Counted from the first letter of the stretch, positions 1 to 8,204 are shown. The stretch: 64,000 nt of DNA from Streptomyces sp. LUP30 (GCF_001746365.1 NZ_MJAJ01000034.1:25984-89983); one strand, 5' to 3'. A program made the numbers and translations. Notes: generated by a model not told the origin, from the letters alone.

Positions 1-179
1 GGCCGGTAGTCGGTGACGACGTCCCCGGCGAGGGTCCGCAACGGGTGGATGTACGGCTTGGGCGCCTCCCAGGCCGCCTCGGGCCGGTAGACGTAGGCGA
101 GCAGTTCGACGCCGGTGACCGGGTCGCTCACCGTGACGCGGTCGCCGTGGGCGTGCACCAGGCGCAGCTCCGCGGTCAT
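1..179 (-). CDS. PmoA family (DUF6807) protein, N-terminal part
   Basis: Only the first 59 or so codons lie in the window; the gene continues off the left edge. The product begins MTAELRLVHAHGDRV and contains the stretch KPYIHPLRTLAGDVVTDYRP, which I recognise as the start of the PmoA-like family (DUF6807) often found with Gfo/Idh sugar dehydrogenases. The ATG overlaps the stop codon of the upstream Gfo/Idh gene (ATGA-type overlap at 176-179), so the two are translationally coupled. The biochemical role of the family is not settled; the context suggests metabolism of a sugar or sugar derivative. The family call rests on a short N-terminal segment. Confidence 0.75.
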   Translation of the reverse strand, partial: MTAELRLVHAHGDRVTVSDPVTGVELLAYVYRPEAAWEAPKPYIHPLRTLAGDVVTDYR

Positions 180-1336
180 GCGGGCACCTCCACGGACGCC
201 GTCGCCGGCGCCCAGCCCGGGGCGCCGCCGTGCAGGGCCGTGTAATAGGCGTCGCCGGGACCGATCTCGCCCCGCCGCACCGTCGTGTCCGTGAACGCCG
301 ACTTGTACAGCGCGGTGATCAGCTCCAGGCTGGTGCGTCCGTCCGCGCCGCTGCTGCGCGGTCGCCGTCCCGCACGCATGCAGGCGACGAGCTCGCGCAG
401 CTGGGCCAGGTGCGAACTGGGCACGTCCGCGCCGAAGTCCCGCCAGCCGGCGGCCTCGTCGCCGGGCACGTCCGGGGCGGGGGTGAGGCGCCAGTCGGCG
501 TTGGAGTGGCCGTACAGGTGCGTGAGCTCGACGGTGGCGCGCTCGCAGTCGATCCGGATGCGGCTGACCTCTTCGGGGCTCAGGACGCTGTTGACGACCG
601 TGGCGAGGGCGCCGCTCTCGAAGCGCAGCAGCGCGGTGGACACGTCCTCCGTCTCCACGTCGTGCACGAGCCGGCCGGCCATGGCCCGCACCTCGCTCCA
701 CGGGCCGAGGAGGTCGAGCAGCAGGTCCATCTGGTGGATGCCGTGGCCCATCGCCGGGCCGCCGCCCTCGGTCTGCCAGCGACCGCGCCACGGCACGGCG
801 TAGTAGGCGGTGTCGCGGTACCAGGTGGTCTGGCAGTGGGCGACGAGCGGCCGGCCGAGGGCCTGCTCGGCGAGCAGCCGGCGCACATGCCGGGCTCCCG
901 ATCCGAAGCGGTGCTGGAAGACGATCGAGGAGAAGGGGCCGTCGGGCGTGCCCTCCTCGGCCGCCACGGCGTCGTAGTCCGCCAGGGTCGGCACGGGCGG
1001 CTTCTCGCACCACACCCAGGCGCCGGCCCGCAGCGCGGCCACGCTCTGCTCGCGGTGCAGCGTGGGCGGGGTGCAGATGGTCACCAGGTCGGGCCGCTGC
1101 TCCGCCAGCATCCGGTCCAGGTCGGTGTAGGCGTGCGGCACGCCGCCCTCCGCACAGAACGCCCGGACGGCGTTGGCATCGATGTCAACGGCCGCCACGA
1201 CCTCGGTCTCACCCTCGGCGGCCAGTTGCTGGAGGGCGGGCAGATGGGAGCCGCGGGCGATGGCGCCCGCGCCGACGACGGCGGCCCGGATCCGGCGGCC
1301 GTCGAGCGGGCCCGGCGGCGGAGTGGTGGGGGACAT
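176..1336 (-). CDS. Gfo/Idh/MocA family oxidoreductase
   Basis: Predicted NAD(P)-dependent sugar or inositol-type dehydrogenase of 386 residues. The ATG at 1336 gives MSPTTPPPGPLDGRRIRAAVVGAG; the open frame runs further upstream but that part is low-complexity Arg/Pro sequence without family similarity. A dinucleotide-binding GAGAIARGSHLP motif lies near residue 20, and WCEKPP carries the EKP lysine typical of the family. The C-terminal half has the usual GGGPAMGHGIHQMDLL helix/sheet domain with the conserved His. It is the first gene of a two-gene unit with the PmoA-like gene (4-bp overlap). A LacI-type AAGCGCTT box 108 bp upstream suggests sugar-responsive control. The substrate cannot be told from sequence. 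Confidence 0.9.
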   Translation of the reverse strand: MSPTTPPPGPLDGRRIRAAVVGAGAIARGSHLPALQQLAAEGETEVVAAVDIDANAVRAFCAEGGVPHAYTDLDRMLAEQRPDLVTICTPPTLHREQSVAALRAGAWVWCEKPPVPTLADYDAVAAEEGTPDGPFSSIVFQHRFGSGARHVRRLLAEQALGRPLVAHCQTTWYRDTAYYAVPWRGRWQTEGGGPAMGHGIHQMDLLLDLLGPWSEVRAMAGRLVHDVETEDVSTALLRFESGALATVVNSVLSPEEVSRIRIDCERATVELTHLYGHSNADWRLTPAPDVPGDEAAGWRDFGADVPSSHLAQLRELVACMRAGRRPRSSGADGRTSLELITALYKSAFTDTTVRRGEIGPGDAYYTALHGGAPGWAPATASVEVPA

Positions 1337-1766
1337 GGGCGTGATCAGCACTCCTCCGACGTACGGCCGTGGACCGGGCGGGTCCGGCAAGCGTGCGGGG
1401 CGCACACGGCACACACGGCACATGTGCGGCACCTGTGCACAGCAAGCGCTTTCCCGTCGCCAGCAACGTATGCGGCGGCCGGGCGGCCGGTCAACCATGC
1501 GGGCATCCCGGCGTGCGGCTCGGCAACGCGGCCGGTCAACGATCCGGAGGCCCCCGGGCACGGCTCGGCGACCCGGCCGGTCGACCCGGCGGACGCCCGG
1601 CCGCCGGGCCCGGGACCGCCGCCGGTCGTACCGTCCGCCAAACCCCTGTGCAGGACCTGACACACGACACCGCTACCCTTTCTTTGCACACCCTTGATCA
1701 TTGGGCGCGGCCGCCCGCCGTCGTCGTCGCGCCCTTCTCCGATCGGCACTTGGACTCCGTAACCTC
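1337..1766. other. Divergent intergenic region with CCGGCCGGTC-type repeats
   Basis: This 430-bp gap separates the minus-strand Gfo/Idh gene from plus-strand uppP. It holds the AAGCGCTT box and three imperfect direct repeats around CGGCCGGTCRAC (about 1490, 1531 and 1572), the second and third each preceded by CGGCTCGGC. Promoters for both flanking genes should lie here. I see no convincing small gene; the open frames crossing it are high-GC shadows. Confidence 0.4.
1444..1451 (-). promoter_or_regulatory. LacI/GalR-type operator-like box
   Basis: GCAAGCGCTTTC contains the perfect 8-bp palindrome AAGCGCTT, the core of many LacI/GalR-family operators. It lies 108 bp upstream of the Gfo/Idh start. 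No LacI gene is adjacent, so the regulator would be encoded outside the visible neighbourhood. Binding is inferred from the motif only. Confidence 0.4.
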
Positions 1767-2642
1767 ATGTCTTGGTTTGAATCCCTCGTCCTCGGACTCG
1801 TCCAGGGGCTGACCGAGTTCCTCCCCGTCTCCTCCAGTGCGCATCTGCGGCTGACCGCGGCGTTCTCCGGCTGGAAGGACCCCGGCGCGGCCTTCACGGC
1901 GATCACCCAGATCGGCACGGAGGCGGCGGTGCTGATCTACTTCCGCAAGGACATCGGGCGGATCATCGCGGCATGGAGCCGGTCGCTGTTCGTCAAGGCG
2001 ATGCGCAGGGACCACGACGCCCAGATGGGCTGGCTGGTGATCGTCGGCTCGATCCCGATCGGGGTGCTGGGCGTGACCCTCAAGGACCAGATCGAGGGCC
2101 CCTTCCGCGACCTGCGCATCACGGCCACGATGCTCGTCGTCGTCGGCGTCGTGATCGGCATCGCCGACCGGCTCGCGGCCCGCGACGAGACGGGCGGCAA
2201 GCATCGCGCCCCCAAGCAGCGCAAGACGCTGGAGAACCTGGGCGTCAAGGACGGACTCGTCTTCGGTCTCTGCCAGGCCTGCGCGCTCGTCCCGGGCGTC
2301 TCGCGCTCCGGCGCGACCATCAGCGGCGGCCTGTTCATGGGCTACAAGCGCGAGGCCGCGGCCCGTTACTCCTTCCTGCTGGCCATCCCGGCCGTGCTGG
2401 CCTCCGGGGTCTTCGAGACGAAGGACGCGCTGGAGGGCGGCCATGTGGCATGGGGGCCCACGCTGTTCGCGACGGTGATCGCCTTCGCGTCGGGCTACGC
2501 GGTCATCGCCTGGTTCATGAAGTTCATCAGCACCAAGTCCTTCATGCCGTTCGTCTACTACCGCGTCGTCCTCGGCATCGTCATCATCGCCCTGGTCACG
2601 ACGGGCGCGCTGAGCCCGCACGCGGCGGAGTCGGCGGGCTGA
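1767..2642 (+). CDS. uppP: Undecaprenyl-diphosphatase (BacA/UppP)
   Basis: A 291-residue integral membrane enzyme that dephosphorylates undecaprenyl pyrophosphate to recycle the lipid carrier of peptidoglycan and other envelope polymers; overproduction is associated with bacitracin resistance. The start ATG at 1767 gives MSWFESLVLGLVQGLTEFLP, the usual family N-terminus. The two signature blocks are visible: EFLPVSSSAHL near residue 20 and PGVSRSGATISGG in the second half. Several hydrophobic helices follow. Length is close to the family norm (about 270-280). It appears monocistronic, followed by a palindrome-bearing gap. Confidence 0.96.
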   Translation: MSWFESLVLGLVQGLTEFLPVSSSAHLRLTAAFSGWKDPGAAFTAITQIGTEAAVLIYFRKDIGRIIAAWSRSLFVKAMRRDHDAQMGWLVIVGSIPIGVLGVTLKDQIEGPFRDLRITATMLVVVGVVIGIADRLAARDETGGKHRAPKQRKTLENLGVKDGLVFGLCQACALVPGVSRSGATISGGLFMGYKREAAARYSFLLAIPAVLASGVFETKDALEGGHVAWGPTLFATVIAFASGYAVIAWFMKFISTKSFMPFVYYRVVLGIVIIALVTTGALSPHAAESAG

Positions 2643-2736
2643 GCCCCCTCGGGCGACTGCCCCAGGGCCGTCGGACCGGCGCCTGTCCAGGCAAGGTGCG
2701 CCCCAACCCACCGCCGCCGACGCACAGTTGACCGGC

Positions 2737-2754
2737 CGGTTGATCGATCAACCG
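2737..2754. promoter_or_regulatory. 18-bp perfect palindrome
   Basis: CGGTTGATCGATCAACCG is a perfect 18-bp inverted repeat, immediately preceded by another palindrome, ACCGGCCGGT (2731-2740), that overlaps it. It lies 95 bp after the uppP stop and about 72 bp before the next small gene. There is no U-tract, so an operator is as likely as a terminator. Confidence 0.45.
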
Positions 2755-2825
2755 TGACCAACCCCACTGCCTCACGCGTAGCCGTCCGGTAGCGCAGTGT
2801 CAGTGCTTGCGCCTACGCTGAGCGC

Positions 2826-3005
2826 ATGTCCGCCCACTCTGTCGCCTCTGGTTCCGTGCGGTCCGCTGCCGAGTTGAACGAGCGGATCCGCGCCCTCTGG
2901 CTGCGCGCGGGCGGGTCGCTGTCCGCCCAGGAGCGCGCCGAGTACGAACTGCTGGTGGTGGAGTGGGCCGCGGCGATCCGCGGCGACGTGGTCGCGGCGG
3001 CCTGA
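2826..3005 (+). CDS. Small conserved hypothetical protein, 59 aa
   Basis: A short plus-strand gene encoding MSAHSVASGSVRSAAELNERI... with a predicted helical, acidic/hydrophobic centre (LSAQERAEYELLVVEW) and no membrane segment or signal peptide. I do not know its function. The composition is protein-like and matches small streptomycete proteins of about 60 residues. It precedes the phosphotransferase-like gene by about 60 bp on the same strand and may share its transcript. Confidence 0.6.
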   Translation: MSAHSVASGSVRSAAELNERIRALWLRAGGSLSAQERAEYELLVVEWAAAIRGDVVAAA

Positions 3006-3067
3006 CGTCGCACCCAGGCGTGGAAATCCGTTTGCCGTCGTGAGCAAGTCGCCCCTGGCGTGGCGCG

Positions 3068-3526
3068 ATGACTGTTCAGGTGATCGTTCCCAACGGTGGC
3101 TCGAGCTCGGGGAAGTCCGGGATCGATGCGGGGATCACGTTCGCGGCGGACGGCGGGGTGAGCGTCGGGCAGGAGTTCCGGGCGCTCGACGCGGCCTGGG
3201 CGCAGGGCGTCGCCGCGATGGCCCGGGCCGGCGCCGGGATCGTCGTCGACGACGTGTTCCTCGGCGGAGCGGCATCCCAGCGGCGGTGGCGGGAGGCCCT
3301 GGACGGGCTCCCGGTGCTGTGGGGCGGCGTCCGGTGCGAGGAAGCGGTCGCGGCGGGCCGGGAGACCGCCCGCGGTGACCGGATTCCGGGAACGGCGGCC
3401 GCGCAGGCGCGCACGGTGCATGAGGGGGCCGTCCACGACCTGGAGGTGGACACCGCGCGCGCCGAGGCCCTGGCGTGTGGGCGGTTCATCGCCGCCCGCC
3501 TCGGCCGGCCGCCGGTCCGTCCCTGA
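3068..3526 (+). CDS. Chloramphenicol phosphotransferase-like protein, internally shortened
   Basis: A 152-residue relative of chloramphenicol 3-O-phosphotransferase (CPT), which in producers inactivates the drug with ATP. The P-loop NGGSSSGKSG (residues 9-18) and the long conserved block FAADGGVSVGQEF...VDDVFLGGAASQRRW...VRCEEAVAAGRETARGDR are clear. Compared with the S. venezuelae enzyme (about 178 residues, recalled from memory), roughly 31 residues directly after GKSGI are missing. That segment normally holds the catalytic aspartate of the AFGVDS motif. The frame stays open, which suggests an in-frame deletion. The protein may be inactive as a CPT or may have another role. Confidence 0.8.
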   Translation: MTVQVIVPNGGSSSGKSGIDAGITFAADGGVSVGQEFRALDAAWAQGVAAMARAGAGIVVDDVFLGGAASQRRWREALDGLPVLWGGVRCEEAVAAGRETARGDRIPGTAAAQARTVHEGAVHDLEVDTARAEALACGRFIAARLGRPPVRP

Positions 3527-3663
3527 CGACGGAGACCTGAGCGGCGGGGGTACGAGGGCCCCGACCGTCCGTCAGGACGCCGAGCAGCCCCGTTTCCCCC
3601 GTCCGGGACGCCGATCGCCGCAAAGACCTTGGCTGTGCACCCGCCATGCCCAACACTCGGGCC

Positions 3664-4131
3664 ATGACGCAGCGTGTGGAGCTCGCCGCCGTGATGGACC
3701 GGCTGGCCGTCGACGGACTGATCACCGACTACGCCGTGGCGGTGGACGACGGGGACTGGACGGCGTACCGGCAACTGTTCACGGCCGACGGGCGCGCGGA
3801 CTACCGCTCGGCCGGCGGCATCGAGGGCGAGGCGGGGAACGTCGCCTCCTGGCTCGCGGACACCATGCGGCTGTTCGCGATGCGGCAGCACCTCATCGTC
3901 AACCGCCGGGTGCGGTTCGGGGTCCTGGATCAGGACACGGGCGACACCGCACAGGTGCAGGCCGACTACGTCAACCCCATGCGCCTCGCCGCCGAGCGGG
4001 ACGGCGCCCCCGCCGAGGTGCCCGACTTCGTCTGCGGCGGCCGGTACTCCTTCGGCCTGCTGCGGACGCAGGACGGCTGGCGGGTGCGCGAGGTGGTCGT
4101 ACGGGAGAAGTGGCGGCGGCTGCCCGGCTGA
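3664..4131 (+). CDS. SnoaL-like / nuclear transport factor 2 family protein
   Basis: A 155-residue protein of the NTF2-like cone fold (SnoaL_4 type), a scaffold used by small isomerases, hydratases and binding proteins. The pattern DGLITDYAVAVDDGDWTAYRQLFTADGRADYRS is the typical first helix plus strand; RQHLIVNRRV and GRYSFGLLRTQDGWRVREVVVREKW are the later sheets. An in-frame ATG at 3646 would add six residues; I prefer 3664 (MTQRVELAAVMDRL) because the family match starts there. Neither site has a clear ribosome-binding site. The substrate is unknown. Confidence 0.8.
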   Translation: MTQRVELAAVMDRLAVDGLITDYAVAVDDGDWTAYRQLFTADGRADYRSAGGIEGEAGNVASWLADTMRLFAMRQHLIVNRRVRFGVLDQDTGDTAQVQADYVNPMRLAAERDGAPAEVPDFVCGGRYSFGLLRTQDGWRVREVVVREKWRRLPG

Positions 4132-4260
4132 CGGCGTCCTCGGCAGGCGGCGTGTTCGGCTGACGCGGGCGCCGCTCGAAGCCGGACGCGAGCACGCCCT
4201 GTCGGAGATCGTCTCCGAAGCGCACACTGAAGCGACCCAACCCGGGTAGGGAGGTGTCGT

Positions 4261-5832
4261 ATGAACAGATGCGGACACTGGCTCACCTCCCCCTGGCGGC
4301 GTACGACCGTCGCGGCTCTCGCGGGCGCGCTGCCCGTGCTCGCGTTCCCCGCGCCCGCCCTGTGGTGGTGGGCCTACGTGGCGCTCGTCCCCTGGATCCT
4401 GCTGGCCCGCTCCGCTCCCACGGGGCGGCGGGCCGCGTACGACGGCTGGGGCGGCGGGTTCGGCTTCATGCTGGCCATGCACCACTGGCTGCTGCCGGAC
4501 CTGCATGTCTTCACCCTCGTGCTGGCAGCGCTGCTCGGCGGGCTGTGGGCGCCGTGGGCGTGGCTGGTGCGCCGCTTCCTCGCCGAGGCCGAGGCTCCCA
4601 CCCGCAGGCGGGTCCTCGCCGCACTGCTGGTCCTGCCCTCGGCCTGGCTGGCCGTCGAGCTCGTCCGCTCCTGGCAGGGGCTGGGCGGGCCGTGGGGCGT
4701 GCTGGGGGCCAGCCAGTGGCAGGTGGAGCCCGCGCTGCGGCTCGCCTCCGTCGGCGGGGTGTGGCTGCTCAGCTTCCTGGTGGTGGCGGTCAACGTGGCC
4801 GCCGCCGTCCTGGTCGCGCTCCCCGCCTCCCGGGCCCCGGCCGTGGCCGGACTGGTCGCCACCGCCGCCACGGCCTCGGCCGCGTGGGCGTGGGCGCCGC
4901 GTCCCGACGCCGACGGGGAGACCCGCATCGCCGTCGTCCAGCCGGGCGTGATCGACGGGCCCGACCAGCGCTTCGACCGCGAGGAGGAGCTGACCCGCCG
5001 CCTGGCCGGGCAGGACGTCGACCTGATCGTCTGGGGCGAGAGCAGCGTCGGATACGACCTCGCCGAGCGTCCCGACCTGGCCAGGCGCATCGCCGAGCTG
5101 GCCCGGGCGACCGGCGCCGACGTCCTCGTCAACGTCGACGCCCGCCGCTCCGACCGGCCCGGCATCTACAAGAGCTCGATCCTCGTCGGCGCGGGCGGCC
5201 CGACCGGCGACCGGTACGACAAGATGCGGCTGGTGCCGTTCGGCGAGTACATACCGGCCCGTTCGCTGCTCGGCTGGGCCACCTCGGTCGGCAGGGCCGC
5301 GGGCGAGGACCGGCAGCGCGGTGCGGGACAGGTCCTGATGGGCGCCGGTCCCGGTGTGCGGTTCGGGCCGATGGTGTGCTTCGAGACGGCGTTCCCGGAC
5401 ATGAGCCGGCATCTCGTCGAGGACGGTGCGGGCCTGCTCGTCGGCCAGTCGTCGACCTCGTCGTTCCAGCGGAGCTGGGCGCCCGCGCAGCACGCCTCGC
5501 TGGGCGCCCTGCGTGCCGCGGAGACCGGCCGGCCCTTCGTCCACGCCACGCTGACCGGCGACTCCGCGGTGTACGACGCGAGCGGCCGGCGACTGGGCTC
5601 GTGGCTGGGCCCGGACGCGAGCACGGCCGCCGTCTACGACGTGCCGCTCGCCGACGGCGTCACCCTGTACGTCCGCTACGGCGACTGGGTCCTCCACGGG
5701 GCCCTGCTGGTCCTCGTGGCCCTGGGGCTCACCGAGGGCGCGCGGGCGGTCAGGCTGCGGCGGACTGCTCCAGCACCGCTCGGACCACCCGCTCACACAG
5801 TTCGTGAGTCGCCAGCGCGTCCCGGGCGCTGA
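4261..5832 (+). CDS. lnt: Apolipoprotein N-acyltransferase
   Basis: A 523-residue membrane enzyme that adds the third acyl chain to the N-terminal cysteine of lipoproteins. About seven hydrophobic segments in residues 15-215 are followed by a nitrilase-type domain. The Glu-Lys-Cys triad is visible: E260 in LIVWGESS, K321 in YDKMRLVPFGEY, and C373 in MVCFETAFPD. A strong ribosome-binding site (AGGGAGGTG, 4247-4255) precedes the ATG. Its 3' end overlaps the convergent Gfo/Idh gene by 83 bp. Streptomycetes often carry more than one Lnt copy; this is one of them. No polyprenol-mannose synthase domain is fused. Confidence 0.95.
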   Translation: MNRCGHWLTSPWRRTTVAALAGALPVLAFPAPALWWWAYVALVPWILLARSAPTGRRAAYDGWGGGFGFMLAMHHWLLPDLHVFTLVLAALLGGLWAPWAWLVRRFLAEAEAPTRRRVLAALLVLPSAWLAVELVRSWQGLGGPWGVLGASQWQVEPALRLASVGGVWLLSFLVVAVNVAAAVLVALPASRAPAVAGLVATAATASAAWAWAPRPDADGETRIAVVQPGVIDGPDQRFDREEELTRRLAGQDVDLIVWGESSVGYDLAERPDLARRIAELARATGADVLVNVDARRSDRPGIYKSSILVGAGGPTGDRYDKMRLVPFGEYIPARSLLGWATSVGRAAGEDRQRGAGQVLMGAGPGVRFGPMVCFETAFPDMSRHLVEDGAGLLVGQSSTSSFQRSWAPAQHASLGALRAAETGRPFVHATLTGDSAVYDASGRRLGSWLGPDASTAAVYDVPLADGVTLYVRYGDWVLHGALLVLVALGLTEGARAVRLRRTAPAPLGPPAHTVRESPARPGR

Positions 5833-6661
5833 GCACCCTTCCCGCGCGCACGGCGTCGAGGAAGGCGAGAACCGCCTGCTCGACGCCGCGCTGCCGGGCC
5901 ACCGGCACCCAGTCACCGCGCCGCCGCACCGTCGGCTGGCCCTTGTGGTCGACGACCTCGGCCAGATTGATCACCTGGCGCTTGGTGTCCTGCCCGGACA
6001 CCTCCAGGATCTCCTCGTTCGAACCGCTGAGCCGGTTCATCACGCCGAGGGCGGTGAAGCCGTCGCCGGCAAGCTGGAGGACCACATGGTGCAGCAGACC
6101 GTCCGCGACGCGGGCGCGGACGGTCACGTCGTCGATCGGGCCGGGCGCCAGGAAACGCAGCGTGTCGACGACGTGGATGAAGTCGTCGAGGATCATCGTG
6201 CGCGGTTCCTCGGGCAGGCCGACCCGGTTCTTCTGCAGGAGGATCAGCTCGCGCGGGTGGTCGGCGCACTGCGCGTAGCCGGGCGCCAGACGCCGGTTGA
6301 AGCCCACGGCCAGGGTCGTGTTCCGGGCCTCCGCGAGCGTCACCAGCCGCTCCGAGTCGGCGAGTTCGTAGGCGAGGGGCTTGTCCACGTAGGTCGGGAC
6401 GCCCGCCTCCAGCAGCCGGGTGACGATCTCGGGGTGGACGGCGGTGGGGGCGTGCACGAAGGCCGCGTCCAGGCCGGCGGCGATGAGCGCGTCGAGGTCG
6501 CGGTGGCGTTGTTCGCGGGGCAGCCGGAGGGCGTCGGCGACCCGGTCGAGGGTGGCCCGGGTGCGGGTCTGCAGGTGGAGCTCGATCCCGGGCAGCGCGC
6601 CCAGCACGGGCAGATACGCCTTCTGCGCGATGTCGCCGAGTCCGATGCAGCCGACCTTCAC
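5750..6661 (-). CDS. Gfo/Idh/MocA family oxidoreductase
   Basis: A 303-residue NAD(P)-dependent dehydrogenase. The GTG at 6661 follows a good ribosome-binding site (GAGGGAGC) and gives VKVGCIGLGDIAQKAYLPVL, the Rossmann GxGxxA motif at the very N-terminus. VDKPLAYEL carries the DKP lysine. The C-terminal domain (MILDDFIHVVDTLRFL, with conserved Asp and His) is typical. Upstream reading frame is GC shadow. It overlaps the 3' end of lnt by 83 bp tail to tail, an unusually long convergent overlap. The substrate is unknown; the protein is shorter than the Gfo/Idh enzyme at the left edge and not closely similar to it. Confidence 0.9.
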   Translation of the reverse strand: MKVGCIGLGDIAQKAYLPVLGALPGIELHLQTRTRATLDRVADALRLPREQRHRDLDALIAAGLDAAFVHAPTAVHPEIVTRLLEAGVPTYVDKPLAYELADSERLVTLAEARNTTLAVGFNRRLAPGYAQCADHPRELILLQKNRVGLPEEPRTMILDDFIHVVDTLRFLAPGPIDDVTVRARVADGLLHHVVLQLAGDGFTALGVMNRLSGSNEEILEVSGQDTKRQVINLAEVVDHKGQPTVRRRGDWVPVARQRGVEQAVLAFLDAVRAGRVLSARDALATHELCERVVRAVLEQSAAA

Positions 6662-6796
6662 GGGCGCTCCCTCACTGCTTGCCTGCCTGCCCCGCAGCAT
6701 ACGGCCCCGCCGCGACCGGGCGACGGGTGGTGGCCGGTCTGCCCGGTCGGCGGAAAATCCGTGGTGAGCGGGGCGATCAGGAGACACCATGCGGAC

Positions 6797-7309
6797 ATGA
6801 CCACACCGCGCACCGGACCCGCCCTGAACGCCGACGAACGCACGATGCTGGAAGGCTGGCTGGACTACCACCGGCAGACCCTGGCGCAGAAATGCGAGGG
6901 CCTCACCGACGCCCAGCTGCGCACCGCCTCCGTGCCGCCTTCCGAACTGTCCCTGATGGGGCTGGTGCGGCACATGGCGGACGTGGAGCGGAGCTGGTTC
7001 CGCAGGGTGCTCGTGGGCGACGGCGCCGGGCCGATCCACTACAGCGACGCGGACCCGGACGGCGAGTTCCATCTCACCGACGCCGACACCTGGGCACAGG
7101 CGCACGCCACGTGGCAGGCCGAGATCGAGGTCGCCCGGCGCTACGCGGCCGACTTCGCGCTGGACGACTTCTCGCGCGGCCGGAGCAGGTTCACCGACGA
7201 GCCGTTCACCCTGCGCTGGATCTACACGCACATGATCGAGGAGTACGCCCGCCACAACGGCCACGCCGACCTCATCCGCGAGCGGATCGACGGCGCCACC
7301 GGGGACTGA
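6797..7309 (+). CDS. DinB-fold (DUF664) family protein
   Basis: A 170-residue four-helix protein of the DinB/YfiT-like metalloenzyme superfamily, which includes mycothiol- and bacillithiol-dependent transferases. Start ATG at 6797 (MTTPRTGPALNADERTML). The family pattern is clear: LMGLVRHMADVERSWFRRVLVG with the first His ligand, and TLRWIYTHMIEEYARHNGHADLIRERIDG with further His ligands near the end. It is unrelated to the DNA polymerase also called DinB. It is divergent from the Gfo/Idh gene. A mycothiol-dependent role is possible but not shown. Confidence 0.88.
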   Translation: MTTPRTGPALNADERTMLEGWLDYHRQTLAQKCEGLTDAQLRTASVPPSELSLMGLVRHMADVERSWFRRVLVGDGAGPIHYSDADPDGEFHLTDADTWAQAHATWQAEIEVARRYAADFALDDFSRGRSRFTDEPFTLRWIYTHMIEEYARHNGHADLIRERIDGATGD

Positions 7310-7335
7310 CCGCCGGGGACTGACCGCCGGGGACT
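7299..7335. repeat. 14-bp tandem repeat across a stop codon
   Basis: The unit CCGGGGACTGACCG occurs twice in full (7299-7312, 7313-7326) and once in part (7327-7335). The first unit contains the TGA of the DinB-fold gene, so the tail looks like a small duplication. No function is evident. Confidence 0.7.
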
Positions 7336-7679
7336 CCGCGCCGCGGCCGACTTCGGGGCCTGCGGCGAGGGCGGGCGTCCGGTGAGGGGCAGACGCCGAG
7401 GACCCGCGGCGGGGAGCGGCCGGGCCGGACCCCGGGCAGCCGGGCGGGGCCCCGGGCGACGGGAACTCGCGCCGGGGGCCGGCGTCCGGGCCTGTGGGGA
7501 TCGGCAGCGGGGCCGCGCAGAGTTCCGGGGCGGGGGGACGCTTCGCCAGGGACGACGTTCGAGGCGTCGTCAGCGGCGGCGGGCTCGCACCCTCCTTACG
7601 GGGTACGAGATCACCCGTGCGGGGCAACCTCCGCTCGTGCGCTGTCGCGCGGGCGGCCGGAACCACCAGAGTGGCGCGG
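7310..7679. other. 370-bp gap, very GC-rich
   Basis: No gene is convincing here. Apart from the 14-bp repeat at its start, the stretch is G-rich and crossed only by frames of Arg/Gly/Pro composition. The promoter of the lipoprotein gene probably lies near 7590-7670, where the sequence is less GC-rich. Confidence 0.4.
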
Positions 7680-8159
7680 GTGCATCGAACGACGACTACC
7701 GCGACGCTCCTGGTCACCGTGGCCTTCTCGGCCCTGTCCGGCTGCGTGACCGTCCAGCGTCCGCCCGTGCCCGGTCCGGCCGCGGCGCCCGCCGAGCCGT
7801 CCGTGCCACGGCCCGGCGGGCGGGCCGAGACGCAGATCGTGCAGGCGCCCGCCAGGGAGGCGCTGGAGATGGCCGAGTCGTCCCGGAAGCAGGAGAAGCG
7901 GAAAGCAGCGCGGCCGCGGCGGACGGCCGAGGAGCCGTCGGCCGGACGGCCGCCGTCGTCGGACACCGGTCCGCAGGCCCGGGAGCCCGACCCGCAGCCG
8001 CCGCGGCACGCACCGCCCCGCGTGGACCTCCAGGACGTGGAGGACGCGGTGCGCGGGAAAGCCGACGCATGCGCCCTGGGCAGGAAGTACGGCGCGTGGC
8101 AGGGGGACAGCAAGGAGGCCGCCATCTGCGAGCAGGCCGAGCGGGCCTACGGGCGGTGA
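7680..8159 (+). CDS. Putative lipoprotein of unknown function
   Basis: A 159-residue secreted lipoprotein. The GTG at 7680 gives VHRTTTTATLLVTVAFSALSGC, a short signal peptide with an LSGC lipobox; GTG at 7671 is an alternative three codons earlier. The mature chain has a long Pro/Arg/Ala/Glu-rich disordered linker and a short C-terminal domain (VDLQDVEDAVRGKADACALGRKYGAWQGD...AAICEQAERAYGR) with two cysteines that could pair. I know no function. It ends 45 bp before the convergent TPR-like gene. Confidence 0.65.
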   Translation: MHRTTTTATLLVTVAFSALSGCVTVQRPPVPGPAAAPAEPSVPRPGGRAETQIVQAPAREALEMAESSRKQEKRKAARPRRTAEEPSAGRPPSSDTGPQAREPDPQPPRHAPPRVDLQDVEDAVRGKADACALGRKYGAWQGDSKEAAICEQAERAYGR

Positions 8160-8204
8160 CGGGATCCGGGCCGCACCGGGACGCCCGCCCGCCGCCGCCC
8201 GCTC

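Noticed and set aside
3076..5916. Open minus-strand frame of 946 codons opposite the CPT, SnoaL and lnt genes
   Set aside because: Composition is Arg/Gly/Pro/His-rich with no family blocks, and it runs antisense to well-supported genes; it is a high-GC shadow frame.
7591..7615. Shared CTCCTTACGG...GAGATCA element at about 7591 and 23905
   Set aside because: The spacing between the halves differs (5 versus 2 bases) and the flanks do not align; probably coincidence.
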